This document shows, in pieces, positions 22,404-35,036 of a DNA stretch of 64,000 bases. The notes beneath the pieces were generated by a model. The model worked only from the letters and a program-made list of their open reading frames with translations, ran no database searches and was not told the origin of the DNA. Position 1 is the stretch's first letter. The number at the start of each line of letters is the position of its first letter. The translations under genes and the position numbers were made by a program. This DNA comes from Hymenolepis diminuta (lineage: Eukaryota > Platyhelminthes > Cestoda > Cyclophyllidea > Hymenolepididae), in NCBI GenBank assembly GCA_900708905.1, contig CAADRB010000010.1, positions 4,594,072-4,658,071 of the forward strand, written 5' to 3'.

Positions 22404-24741
22404 TATGATCAGTACAAATAGTACCATATTCGTCATGTGAGGTCCCAGGAAGTTTTCGAATAATCGCTTCTATGAAAGCAGGCATTGAATCAATTGGTTG
22501 AATTTTTCTTAATTTTCTTTCTTCATTCTTCTAAATAATCCTCAAGTAATTGCTGTGCAAAAATAGTTCTCAAATTGCTAACACTCAAAAATCCTATTTT
22601 CAAATCCATCGGAACACCTGTATATCGCCACTTCTCACTTTCCTGGGTTTGCTACTTGAGAAAGATGCAAAATTAACAGAGGTGCGCTTGAGTGCGTTTC
22701 AAGTGTATTGATAAAGCATGTGGCATTACTTCGTGAGAGTGGATTGAAATACATGACTCACCATTTTATTACACAGCTCCTGCCTCTGCTACTTCTCACC
22801 TAGTGGGTTAAACATGCGAACAGAAATCCCTTTTGGGCTAGAGGAAGATTTTGCATATCCGCATATGATCATGTATGGGAGAAGGGAGTCATGGACAAAA
22901 CCGAATGCCGTAGGCATCAGATTAAACCACTTCCAAGCTCTGTCTCTAGGTTATTTATTTATACTAGAAATGGACTTTTACTTCGGATTGTTTTAATGCA
23001 CAGGACAGTCCAGGTAGTTTATTAAATGGTCAAATGGATGTTTTTATTTATATGAAAAGCGGTATGCCAGATGGAGCATGTTGTTTATTTGTTAAGCAGG
23101 TATCCAAGACTGTAGTAAATTTCATTTTTACCTGCAAACAATTCTATCTCCATTTCTTTGGAAAGTTATACAAAACGAATTAAAGACATGTTAGATAATA
23201 TACAATCATATTACATCAAACAATCACAAACAATCAAAGACACAAAGACTCCTATGCATTTTAGTCGGAATTTGCAAAATTAGAAAATTTATGAATTCTT
23301 GATGATAGTTGAACTATAATCTTACAACACTGTCTTAAGTATTGTTATAACCCAACACAAGACAAACACGTAAATTTCTATTGTGAGGAAGCAACTGAAA
23401 TGATAATGGGGAGGGGATGGAAATGTTGTTGCGTATAGAGCCAGGTTTTCAAAAAATTCTTACTTCATTCGATTTTGGCTTTGACTGAACAAGGTGTGCT
23501 TAATAGTTGGCTTACTATCTCATCTTTCAAGATTCAAATTTCCTAATTAGTCTCTGGATTATGGGATAAATCCCGCACCCATAAAAATGGGTAAGATGGT
23601 CGGTCTTACCACCTCGATTTATCATTTTCTTACAAAGTTAAATGAGACCGATTTGAACCAGTGTTTAAACAATTTGCTTTCTTTTTAAATTTGGGATTGC
23701 AGAGGTTCTTACATCATTCCAATTAATAATAAAATCACAAATAATGATAATAATAACAGTCGGCTATCAGTTAAGCAGACTATACAGGGGGTCAATTTAA
23801 CTATCGAAAATTCAAATATGTGTCTTGAGGAAAGTGAAAAGATTAAGTTTAATGTTAAACGTGTATAAAAAATTCTGTTTTCCACACATCTTAACTTACA
23901 TAAATCGCATATATAAAAAATTAATTCAATTTTCTAAATTCCAATCACCTAGTACTATTTGGGTGACCGATAAAAAGTATGTTTGATGAACTTTCGTTAG
24001 TGAATAAACTGTACTTCAATACCCTGAACTACCTCATTAGTTGATCTCGTGATCCTCTAATTCAGTAGTGTTCGGAAGTTCAGTTTAATTAATATGCTTC
24101 AAAAATGAGATAGTTCAAAGGCAAAAGCACATTTCAGATTCTAAGGATGTCGATACGGATAAATTCCAGTTGCAAAATAAGGAAGCTCAATGGACATGAT
24201 AAAAACCGAAAATTTATTATTAAGTTCCTCTTATCAGACACAATCACTTGAGTTCCATAATGAGGTAAAAATTTGATAGAGAGGAGCATACCTGTTAACA
24301 TTATATTTTAATGGGGAGAATTAAATTTGAACATCACTGTTTTATGTCTTAAAACACTCTTCCAATCTTGATGTAAGGGCTTCTTTCCTTTGGTTCGATT
24401 GAACCTTTGCTTTAAAGGTCATTGAATGATACCAATGACTTTGAACGAAAGTATGATAATGTATGTCACAAGCTGGTAAAGAAATCTTGCATTTTCTATC
24501 CCACAAGTTTGTAAAATTGGGTAATGGCATCGGCCTTATCTTCATAATTCCAGAGCAGTTGGCTGGCATAGGCCAAGGTTTGCATATTATCCTTATCTGT
24601 ATAAATATATCCAGAACTTTGTTGATTCAACTCATTATATCTTGCCAGTGATGCATAAAAAGGCAAGTCTTTTAAGTCTTCTGGGTAGTTATGAAATTGA
24701 AGGATAATTACCTTTTATTCGCATTCTCCACGATAATACCT
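22404..24741. other. AT-rich DNA, no gene recognised
   Basis: An open minus-strand frame of 72 codons at 24499-24714 has a protein-like residue mix (for example LAYASQLLWNYEDKADAITQ) and an AG splice-acceptor-like site ahead of it. Its length is within chance for this composition and I cannot name a family, so it is not called as an exon. Confidence 0.4.
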
Positions 24742-25190
24742 CAGTTTTTCCGCCCACGAAGTTGGAGCGACCTAATTTATGTTCCTATGACGCATAACCC
24801 CCGTCTGACATGTCTAAACGCGTCCATCGATTTCCCCTCTTTTCTATAGCCGCCTCGCTTCACATAAAAAGGCACATCTGCGCTCATACTCTGGCGTGGC
24901 CTTACCCAAGTGACTCATATAAAGCCATCCTTGTTTTCCGGACAGACCAACGCACGCTGGTCAGTACGGACTCCTACACGTCCTGTTCATCTCCTCTCTT
25001 CCTCAACACGCTGCTCTCCCTCTCTCTGTTACTCATTGTGGCTTCCTTGAATACATTTTTGGTCTACTCAACTCGTGGTTTTCTGCTTCAAAATTCTTGT
25101 TAGCTCTTACTCAAACAGTTACGAATTGGTGACTATTATTGTTGTCGTAATTTGTTAGCTGCAAACCATTAGTTGTTATCTAACTCCGAC
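24742..25190 (+). repeat. Dispersed repeat family 1, copy A
   Basis: It aligns with 30180-30500 in the same orientation. Shared blocks include CCACGAA, TTATGT..CTA.GAC, ATGTCTA, ATCGATTT followed by a pyrimidine tract and TTCTATA, and CTCATTGTG. This copy has about 100 extra bases near its 3' end before the shared GTTAGCTGC...TTAGTT. The copies are diverged. Their overlapping open frames are not conserved as protein, so the element is probably non-coding. Confidence 0.5.
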
Positions 25191-26989
25191 AAAATAATAC
25201 GTAAATTAACCGATCTTAATTGCCCTATAAACTAGACTTCTTTAATTCTCAAGTCTCAGTAGTATATAATAAAAACACTTTAGCAATATACGGTTAACAG
25301 GTAATATTCCAGTATTTACAAGTTCAGATAGGTTGAATAACTCATCCGAGAGACTGGAGAGGGGGAGGAGAGATTGAAGGTGGGAAAAGGGGTGAAGGGA
25401 ATAATGAAAAATTGACCTCTAATGACTGACCAGTGAACATAACCACACTCGGTGTTAGCCCACAGAAATATTTAGTAGATCACAGTACTAGCAACAGCTT
25501 TGAAGAGTACATTTAAATCTTTGGTGAGTCACGATGTGTCCAGTCACCGAGGGAGAGCTAGAGTGAGTAATTATGTTATGGGGTTTATTGGGCACCAAGT
25601 ATGGTTACACATGTGGGTTTATTTGTTATTAATACCTGGTTTATGTCTTAGACAAGACTTGTGAAAAACTGCGTCCAGTTTATTATCGACACACCTCCCG
25701 ATTACACTTGGTAATGGGGGTATAAACAGACGATAATGTTTCAATAACTCCTCTTACTAGCGTGTTACTCTACAAAGAAAATCAAGAATAATTAAGATTG
25801 ACTAAATCAAATTAATAAGCGGTAAATTTAGCCCCTCCCTCTTATGTCCACTATATCATGTATTTGTTGGAAAGTTTATTAGTTCGGATTATCAAGCCAT
25901 TTCAAACAATAATGTTCATCTATTAGCCAAAGTATTAGTATGACGGTACCAGCTAACATTATTTTTACATGTTTTATTTGATTTCTACTGTATATTCTAG
26001 ATATTTATTGCATTTATTTAAATTTGGACTTGAACAGAAGACGGTACTTGAATGAATAAACAAAAGACAAAAATTTTTACTGAAAAATCGGGTATTCTAA
26101 AATTTTAGACGAATAATTATCTGTAATTGATTGAACGATCAGGGAAAAGTTAGAAAAAATGCAGTGGCTAGGCAACAAGTAACAAGTTTTTCTACATGGG
26201 TAGGGTTGCCTTCTAATTTAGCTCAACTAAAAAATCTTGCCGTGCAACTGCCACAGAAGAAGTTGGCATATTTGACCTTATTAGACATGAAGAAACCAAG
26301 CCGGTCATGTCTACCGGCTGGCTGGTAGATAGCCACGGACTACTTGACCCAGGATGTGATTCATAAAATCACTACTACGTTATTCGAATTCCCCCAACTG
26401 CTTTTTCATGTAATTCTGCAATTCCGACTCTAAGGCTACAAAGTGACCTTTAACTGATTAATTACCCTTGAGAGGTGGGTCAGCAATTTTGGCCCGGAAA
26501 TTAGGCTTTTCCTTCTGTGAAGAAATTTTGGCCCAGCAAACCAGAATTGCGACGCATTCACTATAGTGGTCATGAAGATCATGTATTCAGAATCAACTTT
26601 GGAAGCTTAAAAGCAGGGATTATTAGTTGGATTTCATTCCCCTTTGTTAACCATTTTTCAATCTATCGTACTCAACCCGGATACAGTTATGTTCAGAAGT
26701 CAAATATATATAAATTTCAAATTAAATTTTGATGGGTGTATATTAAAGGTGAATTCTATTATTATCCATATTAAAGGAAAAATTTTAATATATGGGGTAC
26801 GTAAGGCCTCTGAGGACACCTTAGATTTTATTTCATATATCTTCCTTCGGCTTCTATCGATCACTCAATTCCAGTCCAAAAAGCGACTGACTGCAAGCTT
26901 TGCTGAAGTTATCTTTATTCACGCCCTCCATTGCTCGGGCTATTGCTCTCACAAAGATTTGACATTGTAGGGATGTTTACTTACTTCCT
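25191..26989. other. AT-rich DNA, no gene recognised
   Basis: Several 65-108 codon open frames occur without recognisable features. Purine-rich stretches lie near 25355-25400. Confidence 0.45.
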
Positions 26990-27690
26990 TTTCAATCATG
27001 TCTCACTCCACATGTAAAAATCGAAAGAAGTAAAGTCTAATGAGTTAGGAGGCCATGAGTTTGGTGTGGCATGATAATGAAAATTCTTGGCCATCTCTAT
27101 AATCCTGGGTTTTGAGAGCTTTACGGGATGGAGCCAAATCGTGTTGGAAGACATAGGGTCTACGCTGTCTATGCAAGGCTTAACATAAATGGTTTGAAGA
27201 GTCTCCACATAGGCGTCTGCATCTGCATTTGCATTGACTCTAAGACGCTGCGGAAAAATTGAAGAGTCATAATGTGCTCCTCCCTCACTTCTAACAACAC
27301 AAAAAATCATCTCTGTTGGTGGAGACTTCGTTCCCATAGCAGTGGGGTCCATCATTTCTTGGATTGACGTTTTGATCCTGATAGAAGTTGCTTTCACCAG
27401 AGAAAAACCAAAGACACTCCTGTTCTTCTGGGTACTTCAATTTCTTTAAGAGTCATTTTGCACGTATTAAACGAATCTCTTGAGTTGTTTTTTTCCACAT
27501 AAACTGACTACCTCGCCTAAGAGCACACGATATTTGCATCTGAGGTCTTGATGAACAACATTTTTAATATATTGTTGTTCCTTCAGACACTTGAAGGTCT
27601 TTGGCAAGATTTTGCGCGTTGACTTTTCAGGTTTACGTCCATCATGCCATGCACTCTTCTGAAAAATTCAGGTGCTCCTCAATAACTAAA
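26990..27690 (-). pseudogene. DD37D-type Tc1/mariner transposase relic
   Basis: On the minus strand, degraded frames carry in order: a helix-turn-helix-like N-terminal part (VVHQDLRCKYRVLLGEV); LWFFSGESNFYQDQNVN, where the family has a catalytic Asp (FSDE) but this copy has Gly at 27396-27398; VVRSEGGAHYDSSIFPQ; RVNANADADAYVETLQ; YVFQHDLAPS with the second Asp at 27138-27140; and PNSWPPNSLDF...SFDFYMW with the third Asp at 27020-27022. After allowing for a small frame-breaking insertion, about 37 residues separate the last two Asp, as in the DD37D (maT-like) group. Loss of the first Asp, frameshifts and stops make it inactive. Terminal repeats were not found. Confidence 0.75.
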
Positions 27691-30179
27691 TAAAAGGCGT
27701 GGCAAAACCAGTTCAAATAGTATATGCGCGAGTTAGAAAGAGAAGTAGATCCTTGGATCAGGAGTCTTAATTAGTGTGAACTCAAAAATATTCAGAATGG
27801 CTGCATTTTTATCCTCCTCCATTTTTCATTCAATTATTTCTTATCCTCAGAAAAATGAAAACGTGCCTTGCTCGATACCATATGATTTCGCGGCTGTAAC
27901 TCATTGGACAATTGGTAAATCGCCTACTCACTTATGATGATCACTTAAAAGTATCCTTTAATCCCACGCTTTTTGTGATGTGTTGAAGAATAAGGCGAAT
28001 GTCAACACTGTCGATTCCCCCTTTTCTCATTCCTTATAATTGTAGTTGGCGTTCTGGTGTGCGTGAGATGTATATCCATTATGGCTTCAGTAACAAAATC
28101 AAACCTTGGTTCTCACTGGACGCCAGTGTTGTATTCTCTAAACTCAATCTACGTATGAGGGATTTTAGATAATATTAAGATTTTGAGTTATGCATTACCC
28201 GAAATTTCTGCTAGAAATAGCCAGTCGAAGACTGATGGACGGATTTGGTTGATTTTACTTCAATCTCAATGCATGTGGTAAGCAAAATTATGTACTTATT
28301 TTATTTCATTTACACTAATATACGCTGCCTTAGAGGTTAAAAAATTTATTGTTTATTGATTAACAGCAATTCCCATGATAATTCTGGAGCCCAGAAGAAG
28401 TAGGCTTCCTCAATTCCGTGACTCTCATCAATACTCCAAAATTTCCTCTGGAAATATGAACTTACTCGCTTTTCATAACTTTCACTTCCTATGTGTTTTT
28501 TGATGGTGGAAAGTTGTAAGCTTCCTACCTCCGCCACTGGAAATCAATTTATTAACTTACTATTTTTGGAGATTTATTGAGAGGCATAAGACTAATATCC
28601 GAATGATACTTAAATGAATGGTGAAGGATTTTTAATTGATGGAAGGGCGCAAGAGGAGAGGACTATTGGATGAAGTTTTAATTGTCATCCAAGCAAACCA
28701 AATACGGTTATAATACAATTAGACGATTCAGTGGGGGAAAAGGCAAATGTGTAGAAATGTAGAACATTTTTCGTAGGTTTATATTGAAGGTTTAGGGTCA
28801 AAATTTCTCAGTACCACTTAATTTTACACGGGGTCGAGACTGACTAGGCAAGAGATAAAATTTCACTTTTTAATAATTTCATTTTAGTATAGCTGGAAAT
28901 TACCCAGAATGTTCACTTAATCATTTTTCACACATTCTATCAAGTGCATTAGTTCAAAGTGATGAAGAAGATTGATATATATGGCTTTGAAAACTTGTAG
29001 AACAAAGGAAGTGTGTAATCATTAATAAAAGTTGTGAACTTTAAATAGTATTAAAGAAATTTTTTCCTTTTCAAATTAATGGAAGATGGAAGAAAGCTCG
29101 TTATTTATTCGCTCTCCAAATTGCTAGTATCAGGTTATTAGGACGAAAACAGCCTAATTACAGCTATGTAGAAATCTTGACTTCAGAGCAAAAATCCCAT
29201 TTGCCTGTCTTCTTTCTTTCCATTCCTTATATTAACTGAATTTTGACCAATAGCTTGATCCTGTGTCTTCAAATTACAGTAATCACTTAACCAGATTTGC
29301 CAGGAGGTAATAAATATGCAACGTTTTCATTTAAGAGTCTGATGCATTTATTATTCCTAATAGTACTCCAAGCTAAAGAATGCTTCGTTCTCAAACAAAT
29401 TATCCATTACATAAAAATTTTAGCAAAATTTATGAGAATCCCTAAAATCAGACCATTATTTAGAGTAATTGGTAAAATTTATAGGTCCGTATTATTGATT
29501 GAACTTCAGTAGTTATCTGGTTGACATAAAAAGCTATCATTACTAGAAAAAATTGATATAAAATGGAGGAAGTAGAGTAGCCGCTTATTTAGGCTATCTA
29601 ATCTCTGACTTCTGATTCTTTCAGTTTAAAATTTCACTTAGAAGTAATATGAAAAAACATATCTGCGTTCGAAGGATGTACTACCGTATCCATGCAGAGG
29701 AGTAATCAATTATTTGTCAAAACCACATCTATTGCTCAATCTGAGGTAAAAAATTTATTATAAACTGCTGCTTCCATGCTTCCTCTGTGTCTTATCATAC
29801 TTTATCATTAACTTAGCGGTATATTTTGAGCACCCTCAGCAGTAGTGCTAGTGGTTGAGGGAATAATTTCTTATTAGAACTACCCGGAAGGATCGAATAA
29901 TTGTCAAATCCGCAAAACTTAAGTGATTGTTAGTTTTGAAATATTATGCCTACATGCTGCTGATATAAAATTAGAAAATCGTTTATGTATTCTAGGTTGT
30001 TCAATAAGGGTAGCAAGAAGGGAAAAGACCTAAAAATAGAAAAATGTTTCCCTTGGTTGTTTTATTTGGAAAATATAGCTCATTGTATGAAAAACAATGA
30101 CATTTCGGATTGACTAACGTGAAGGATTACTCTACGTGTCTCCAAAATTATGCCTTACTCACTCACTCTATGACAATAT
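27691..30179. other. AT-rich DNA, no gene recognised
   Basis: No coding or RNA signature. A nested inverted repeat (CCCTCAGCA...TGCT...TGAGGG) lies near 29832-29861. Confidence 0.5.
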
Positions 30180-30500
30180 TTTGGTTCTTCGTCCACGAAA
30201 CCTCAGTGACGCCTTTATGTCTCTACGACTCAAACACCCATCTTTTATGTCTAGGCAAGTTTATCGATTTTCCTTTTTTCTATAACTGTACCGTTTATTT
30301 GAAAGTACATTACCTTCACACACGTCTTCGTATTTTCACTCACACGCACACAGCAGACCCGTTTGTCATTTACCACCTCTTACCCTTTCCTTTTATCTTC
30401 TCCGCCCTTATCTCATTGTGATTTATTCAACGCTTCTTGGAACCGTTGTTTGCAGTCGTTAGCTGCTAGCTAGGCCTTAGTTCCTACGGCTGCATCATTG
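30180..30500 (+). repeat. Dispersed repeat family 1, copy B
   Basis: Partner of 24742-25190, with the same order of shared blocks and small indels throughout. It includes a CA-rich stretch (CACACG...CACTCACACGCACAC) near 30319-30350. Confidence 0.5.
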
Positions 30501-33185
30501 TCAGGTTCGGCCACAGTAATCGAAAACTCTATCGCCCGAAAGAAATTCATTAAAAGAAGGTATCTTCTATTGATTATTTCTTTCATTTTCAGTACCTTGT
30601 ACCAATATCACATATTTTATTCACGAAAAAAACACATAAGTCGCATTGATTGTAAAGATAAATAATTCGCTTCTCGTTTTAATTGAATCATCGGGGGAAA
30701 TGAGAATTCAATTTTGGAAATTGCCACCATCTTAAACCAATACACAACGTCCCCAAAGTTAAAACACGTTTCGTTTCATCGTATTGTCTAGAATAGGAAG
30801 ATATTAATAATGTTTGATTCTTAAATACTCACGATAATTGAAAACCTGATTACGGTTTTGTTTATTAAAGTGGGGTATTTTTATCCAAAGGGAAATCGAA
30901 GTAACATTTCCACTTGTGTGTTAGTCTTATTATTCACTATTTACAATTTGCACAATTATTAAAGTAAGCTGTAGAGCATAATTGGGAATAAACAGAGGAA
31001 GTTTGCTTAGTCCTGTGTTATTATTCAAATTGGGGAAGGGTCTAAATTTAGGAGGCTTATAGGATTATAAAAGGCGTCAAATTTCTTTCTAAAATAATTT
31101 CTTTCAAGGGAAATGTTTTGGTTTAAAATTAAGGAGAAAATTCGGTACAAAATTTGGCACACCGAAAATAACCGCTGAAATTGTTAACATGCATGTTAAT
31201 GATTTTATGTTCAAGCCAGTGTGTGTTAAGTCAGCTCGAAGTTGTTCTGATATGAAAAAGGGTATACTAGAGACCTCACCATTTCGATTAACATATTTTG
31301 AAAAAGACTTTTAGATACAATCACAAAGTCGGAAAATTCAAACTGGATGCATCGTTATCAGATTTTATCCATCCACTTATATTTCAGCGTCATTTAAAAA
31401 CTAGGACTAGTAGGAATCGAGTAAATATTCGGCTTTTTCGTCTATTAATCAAACTTCTCCTTTATCTTTGTAATGGAATTTCACATGCTGCCAGAGATTT
31501 ATAATGATTTGTTCCCAAGCGTTGCTTTGTTTCAAGTTCAAATTGCCTAACTTATATTATTTTAAGTCTTCAAATGAGAATAGAATGTCCTATGTTCATG
31601 TTGGGCAGAAATCTTTTGGTCAGAAACGTGTCCTTCGCTACCCTTCACTTAACTAATTTCGACAATTACGGCTTATATTATCACTCAATGTATATTCATT
31701 GATGAATATCTAATCCGTGAACTATGTATACTCTGTCAGCTACACTACTTTGCACGACTTATAGTGTTGTATCTAATATCTCGCATTCCGAACGGCAAAA
31801 ATTTCCATTGAAATGAGATTTCATATGTGCGTCTGATTTCTTTTCCGATCGTCTTCAATATCCTGGTGGCCATTAGTTTATTCATTAGACAGTACCTTCA
31901 CAGAAATCAATAACATTGGTGCTGCTAACTTTAGTGTATTGGAAGTTACTCACAAAGATTCAGAGAGAACACGTTTTGATTAAATCGTAACTGTTTCGAT
32001 ATACTGTGATAGATTTAACGACAGGGAGAAGCCAATCATACATTAGTCTCAATGTCTCAAAAAGGTGCTTATCAAACGGTTGGACACTGGGAATCATATC
32101 AGACAAAATTCAGATTCCGATTCCAATTGATTCGGCATAAATTATAGAATCTCCTTACTGATATCAAAATGCCTTGCTCGAGACCGAAGTTAAAAAACAA
32201 GTGAAGTGAAGTTTGATTCAGAACCTGGCTCCGGAGTAAATGTGACAAATATCATTTTACCTTATTTAAAACATATCTTTTCTTTATTTAAAACCACACA
32301 TTTAATTGCGTTGAATTGATTTAAACAAAGAAAACGACATCAGATTTTATAATTACATGTTGCTATTATTTTATTTCTCTCATTGGCGCGGAGATTAATA
32401 TTCCCACCGTTAAAGCAGCTTTATCCCTACAGCCTTGGGAATTCCCACGTTAATAAGAACGCGATAAAGCATAACGATGTGTGTGTTTACACGAAAATCC
32501 TGTTCGTTAAAGCACTGATTTCACCTCAGAATTGGTGATAAGATAAATAATAGCTCAAACCAATGAGGTTGAGAAGACTAATCTATCGATTGACAAATTA
32601 AAACTGTGTACGCGGCAAAGTGCTCACGTACGATCACGCGCGTTCATGGTCAAGCAAGTCAGAACGCAACGGTGAATTAATCGTTTGTTTAAACGGACTG
32701 AACGTTCTTTTGATTTCCTCTTGAATAGTCCGGAAAAAAATTTTAGAGGCGCTAACCATTTAAAGTATAATTTCAGAGGGAGAGATTATGAACTTCAAAA
32801 TATATGGGTGGATGTTCTCGAGAGAATTGTTGAATGCCAAATTGTTTTTAAGGAGTCACTATGAAAAATAGCCAGTCATTAATCACCCAGCATTTACATG
32901 ATTTAATAGTCAGTTTTATTGGGACAAAAAAAGAGGCAGGATTTGGCATAGTGAAATAAACAATGCCAGGTTTTAAAAATGAGGTATTACCATACTGACT
33001 CACCCAAAAAATAAACAGATTTACTTTTAATGAGAAATTAGGATCAAATTCTCAAAGTTTAAAAAATTCTAAAGGTCTGACTTAACTCTAAAAGCATTAA
33101 TATTACTGGGAAATTGCTAATGAAAGATAGGGTAAACTGACTAAGCTGTTATTCCTCCCAACTTAACGAACTTATTTATTACCAA
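30501..33185. other. AT-rich DNA with a GC-richer patch
   Basis: No gene recognised. About 32380-32700 is richer in CpG than its surroundings and holds GATA-like, ATTA and GTTTAC-type motifs. This is compatible with a cis-regulatory element, but the assignment is not certain. Confidence 0.35.
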
Positions 33186-33375
33186 CGTGCTTGTCCGCGT
33201 AGACCTTAAGTGTTCGATGCGCGTGGGTACAAATCCAGTGAGCGGAATGTCAACCCCATTGGATAGGCCTGGTTAATTAAGAGGGTGGAGAAATTCGAGT
33301 CCCTAATTTGGGAGGCTCCACGGGGAATGGAAAGCTGGTTCCCGAAGGGGCGTGGGTGTTCTATATCTTAGAATA
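33186..33375 (+). repeat. tRNA-derived SINE, copy 3 (diverged)
   Basis: It contains the family's GCGCGTGGGTACAAATCC, GAGCGGAATGTCAA, TAGGCCTGGTTAAT, AGAGGGTGG, ATTCGAGTCC and GGGAGGCTCCACGG blocks in the right order. The head is degraded and no ATT tail is clear. Confidence 0.6.
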
Positions 33376-34792
33376 GCTCAAAGAGAAGACGCCCTTTTTC
33401 TAACCAGTAAACTGGCCAGATAGCAGAGTAAAGTTTAATGTGCAGGAGCCAGATAAGGGGAAAAATTGTTAAGCCTTTATAGATCGAGGAATGGGTTAGA
33501 TATTAATGCACATTGCGGAAAATAGGAAGGGCTAATGTCACGATATGAAATTTTCAATTTTTCTTCTATTTTAGACAAAATGAAAAATGTCTGACGAAAA
33601 AAGTTGACAAAGAATGCCTTTCATATCAATATTTTGGATTGTTTTCAATTCAGATAAAAATGAAAATTTATTGCAGAAATTTCTTCATCAAAATTAATAA
33701 ACAGAGTCAAGAAAACCAGCTGTGCTTCGCGATTTATAAAAATACTCAGAATTGATGCTTGCTCAACCAATTTTCTCCTTTTTCTGTTAATGTCTGATTT
33801 GAATATCCAAACTTCATTTTCATAGTAATTTGCGATTACATTAATTTTTCTTATTTTAACAGTAGAAAGATGGAGTATCTACAGATTTTTATCCATCCAT
33901 TTCATATATCCGCCCCTTGCATTGTGTTCGATGTACGACTCATTCAGCGGTCCTAATCTGTTTAGCGACTCTTATTTAATTATCTGCCACGTGCTTATTG
34001 AGTTTTATTCTACCATATTCTCTTGTAGCGACCACATAGCAATGAACTCGGTTACGCCTAGTCAATCCAGCCTGCCAACTCAGATGCACCCTTTCAAAGT
34101 GCATTGGGAATATAACTGTTGTCAAGACTCTACTCAAAACTTTTAGTCGATCGGTTCAAGTGGACCTACCTAAATGACAGTATTAACATAACTGGGCTAA
34201 GGCTCTACTCTTATTCCTTTCTGTTCCCCACCTATCTCCATTATATTTAAAATTGCGTTTGTCCTCCAATATAGATGACTATGTAACAAGCATCGTGTAG
34301 CCACACATCCACATCCACAAACCCAAGTCTCCCTCTCTCCCACTCCCCCATGAGCTCTCTTTCTGGTCTCAATAAAGACCTCTAATTAACAGTCCCTATT
34401 TTCCCGGTCTTATTTATGGTAAGGATCGAAATAAGTTAGAAGGGTGATAGCGCGATCCACTCCATAATAACCCAGATACTGAGTTATCACATACTTTTAG
34501 TCTACTCTCTGTTCTCTCGTAAAATAAATACCCCACCTACATCTCTTTCTCATTTCTATCTTTCTGTAGTGAGGATAGAACTTCTCTTACAATCACTTAT
34601 CTCATTTTAAAAGTGAAATATTGGGAAAAAACCCAAAAGCACTTTAACGGACAAATTACACGGTAGAAAGAGATTATCTGTATATCAATGGTTTCAATGG
34701 AAATTTTCAGGAAAAACCAACCATTACGTAATCTTGAAAAGTGGGAAATTTAATCTCCAGGTTAGGTGAATTTTCACCAACTAATTTTGCCA
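33376..34792. other. AT-rich DNA, no gene recognised
   Basis: Pyrimidine-rich stretches near 34320-34380 and 34500-34570. No coding or RNA feature recognised. Confidence 0.45.
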
Positions 34793-35036
34793 ACGTGTCG
34801 GTGGCGCATTGTTTACGGCGCATATCTGCCATGTCAGAGGTCACGGGTTTGATTCCTGTCGGCGCACACTCATTGAGTGGAGTGGTTAAGTATGGTTAAG
34901 TATGACTAACTTAGAGGGTGGCAGACTTCGAGTCTCTCACTAGGGGGTCTCCATGATGCCAAACTCTACCCAAGGTAGAAAACGTTTTCCCAAATTGGCT
35001 TGCGAACAGGCATTATTGTTATTATTATTATTATTA
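34793..35036 (+). repeat. tRNA-derived SINE, copy 4 (best preserved)
   Basis: The head resembles a tRNA gene. An A-box-like TGGCGCATTG lies at 34802-34811 and a B-box GGTTTGATTCC (consensus GGTTCRANTCC) at 34846-34856, with normal A-B spacing. It is flanked by complementary-looking GGCGC segments. The body follows (GTTAAGTATG duplicated in tandem, GACTTCGAGTCTCTC, GGTCTCCATGATGCCA, TTTTCCCAAATTGG). The tail is (TTA)n at about 35011-35036. The inferred pol III promoter, the body shared among copies and the microsatellite tail are the standard SINE plan. Confidence 0.75.

Noticed and set aside
34797..34866. A functional tRNA gene
   Set aside because: A and B boxes are present, but acceptor pairing is poor and the sequence continues into a body shared with other copies, so it is a SINE head.
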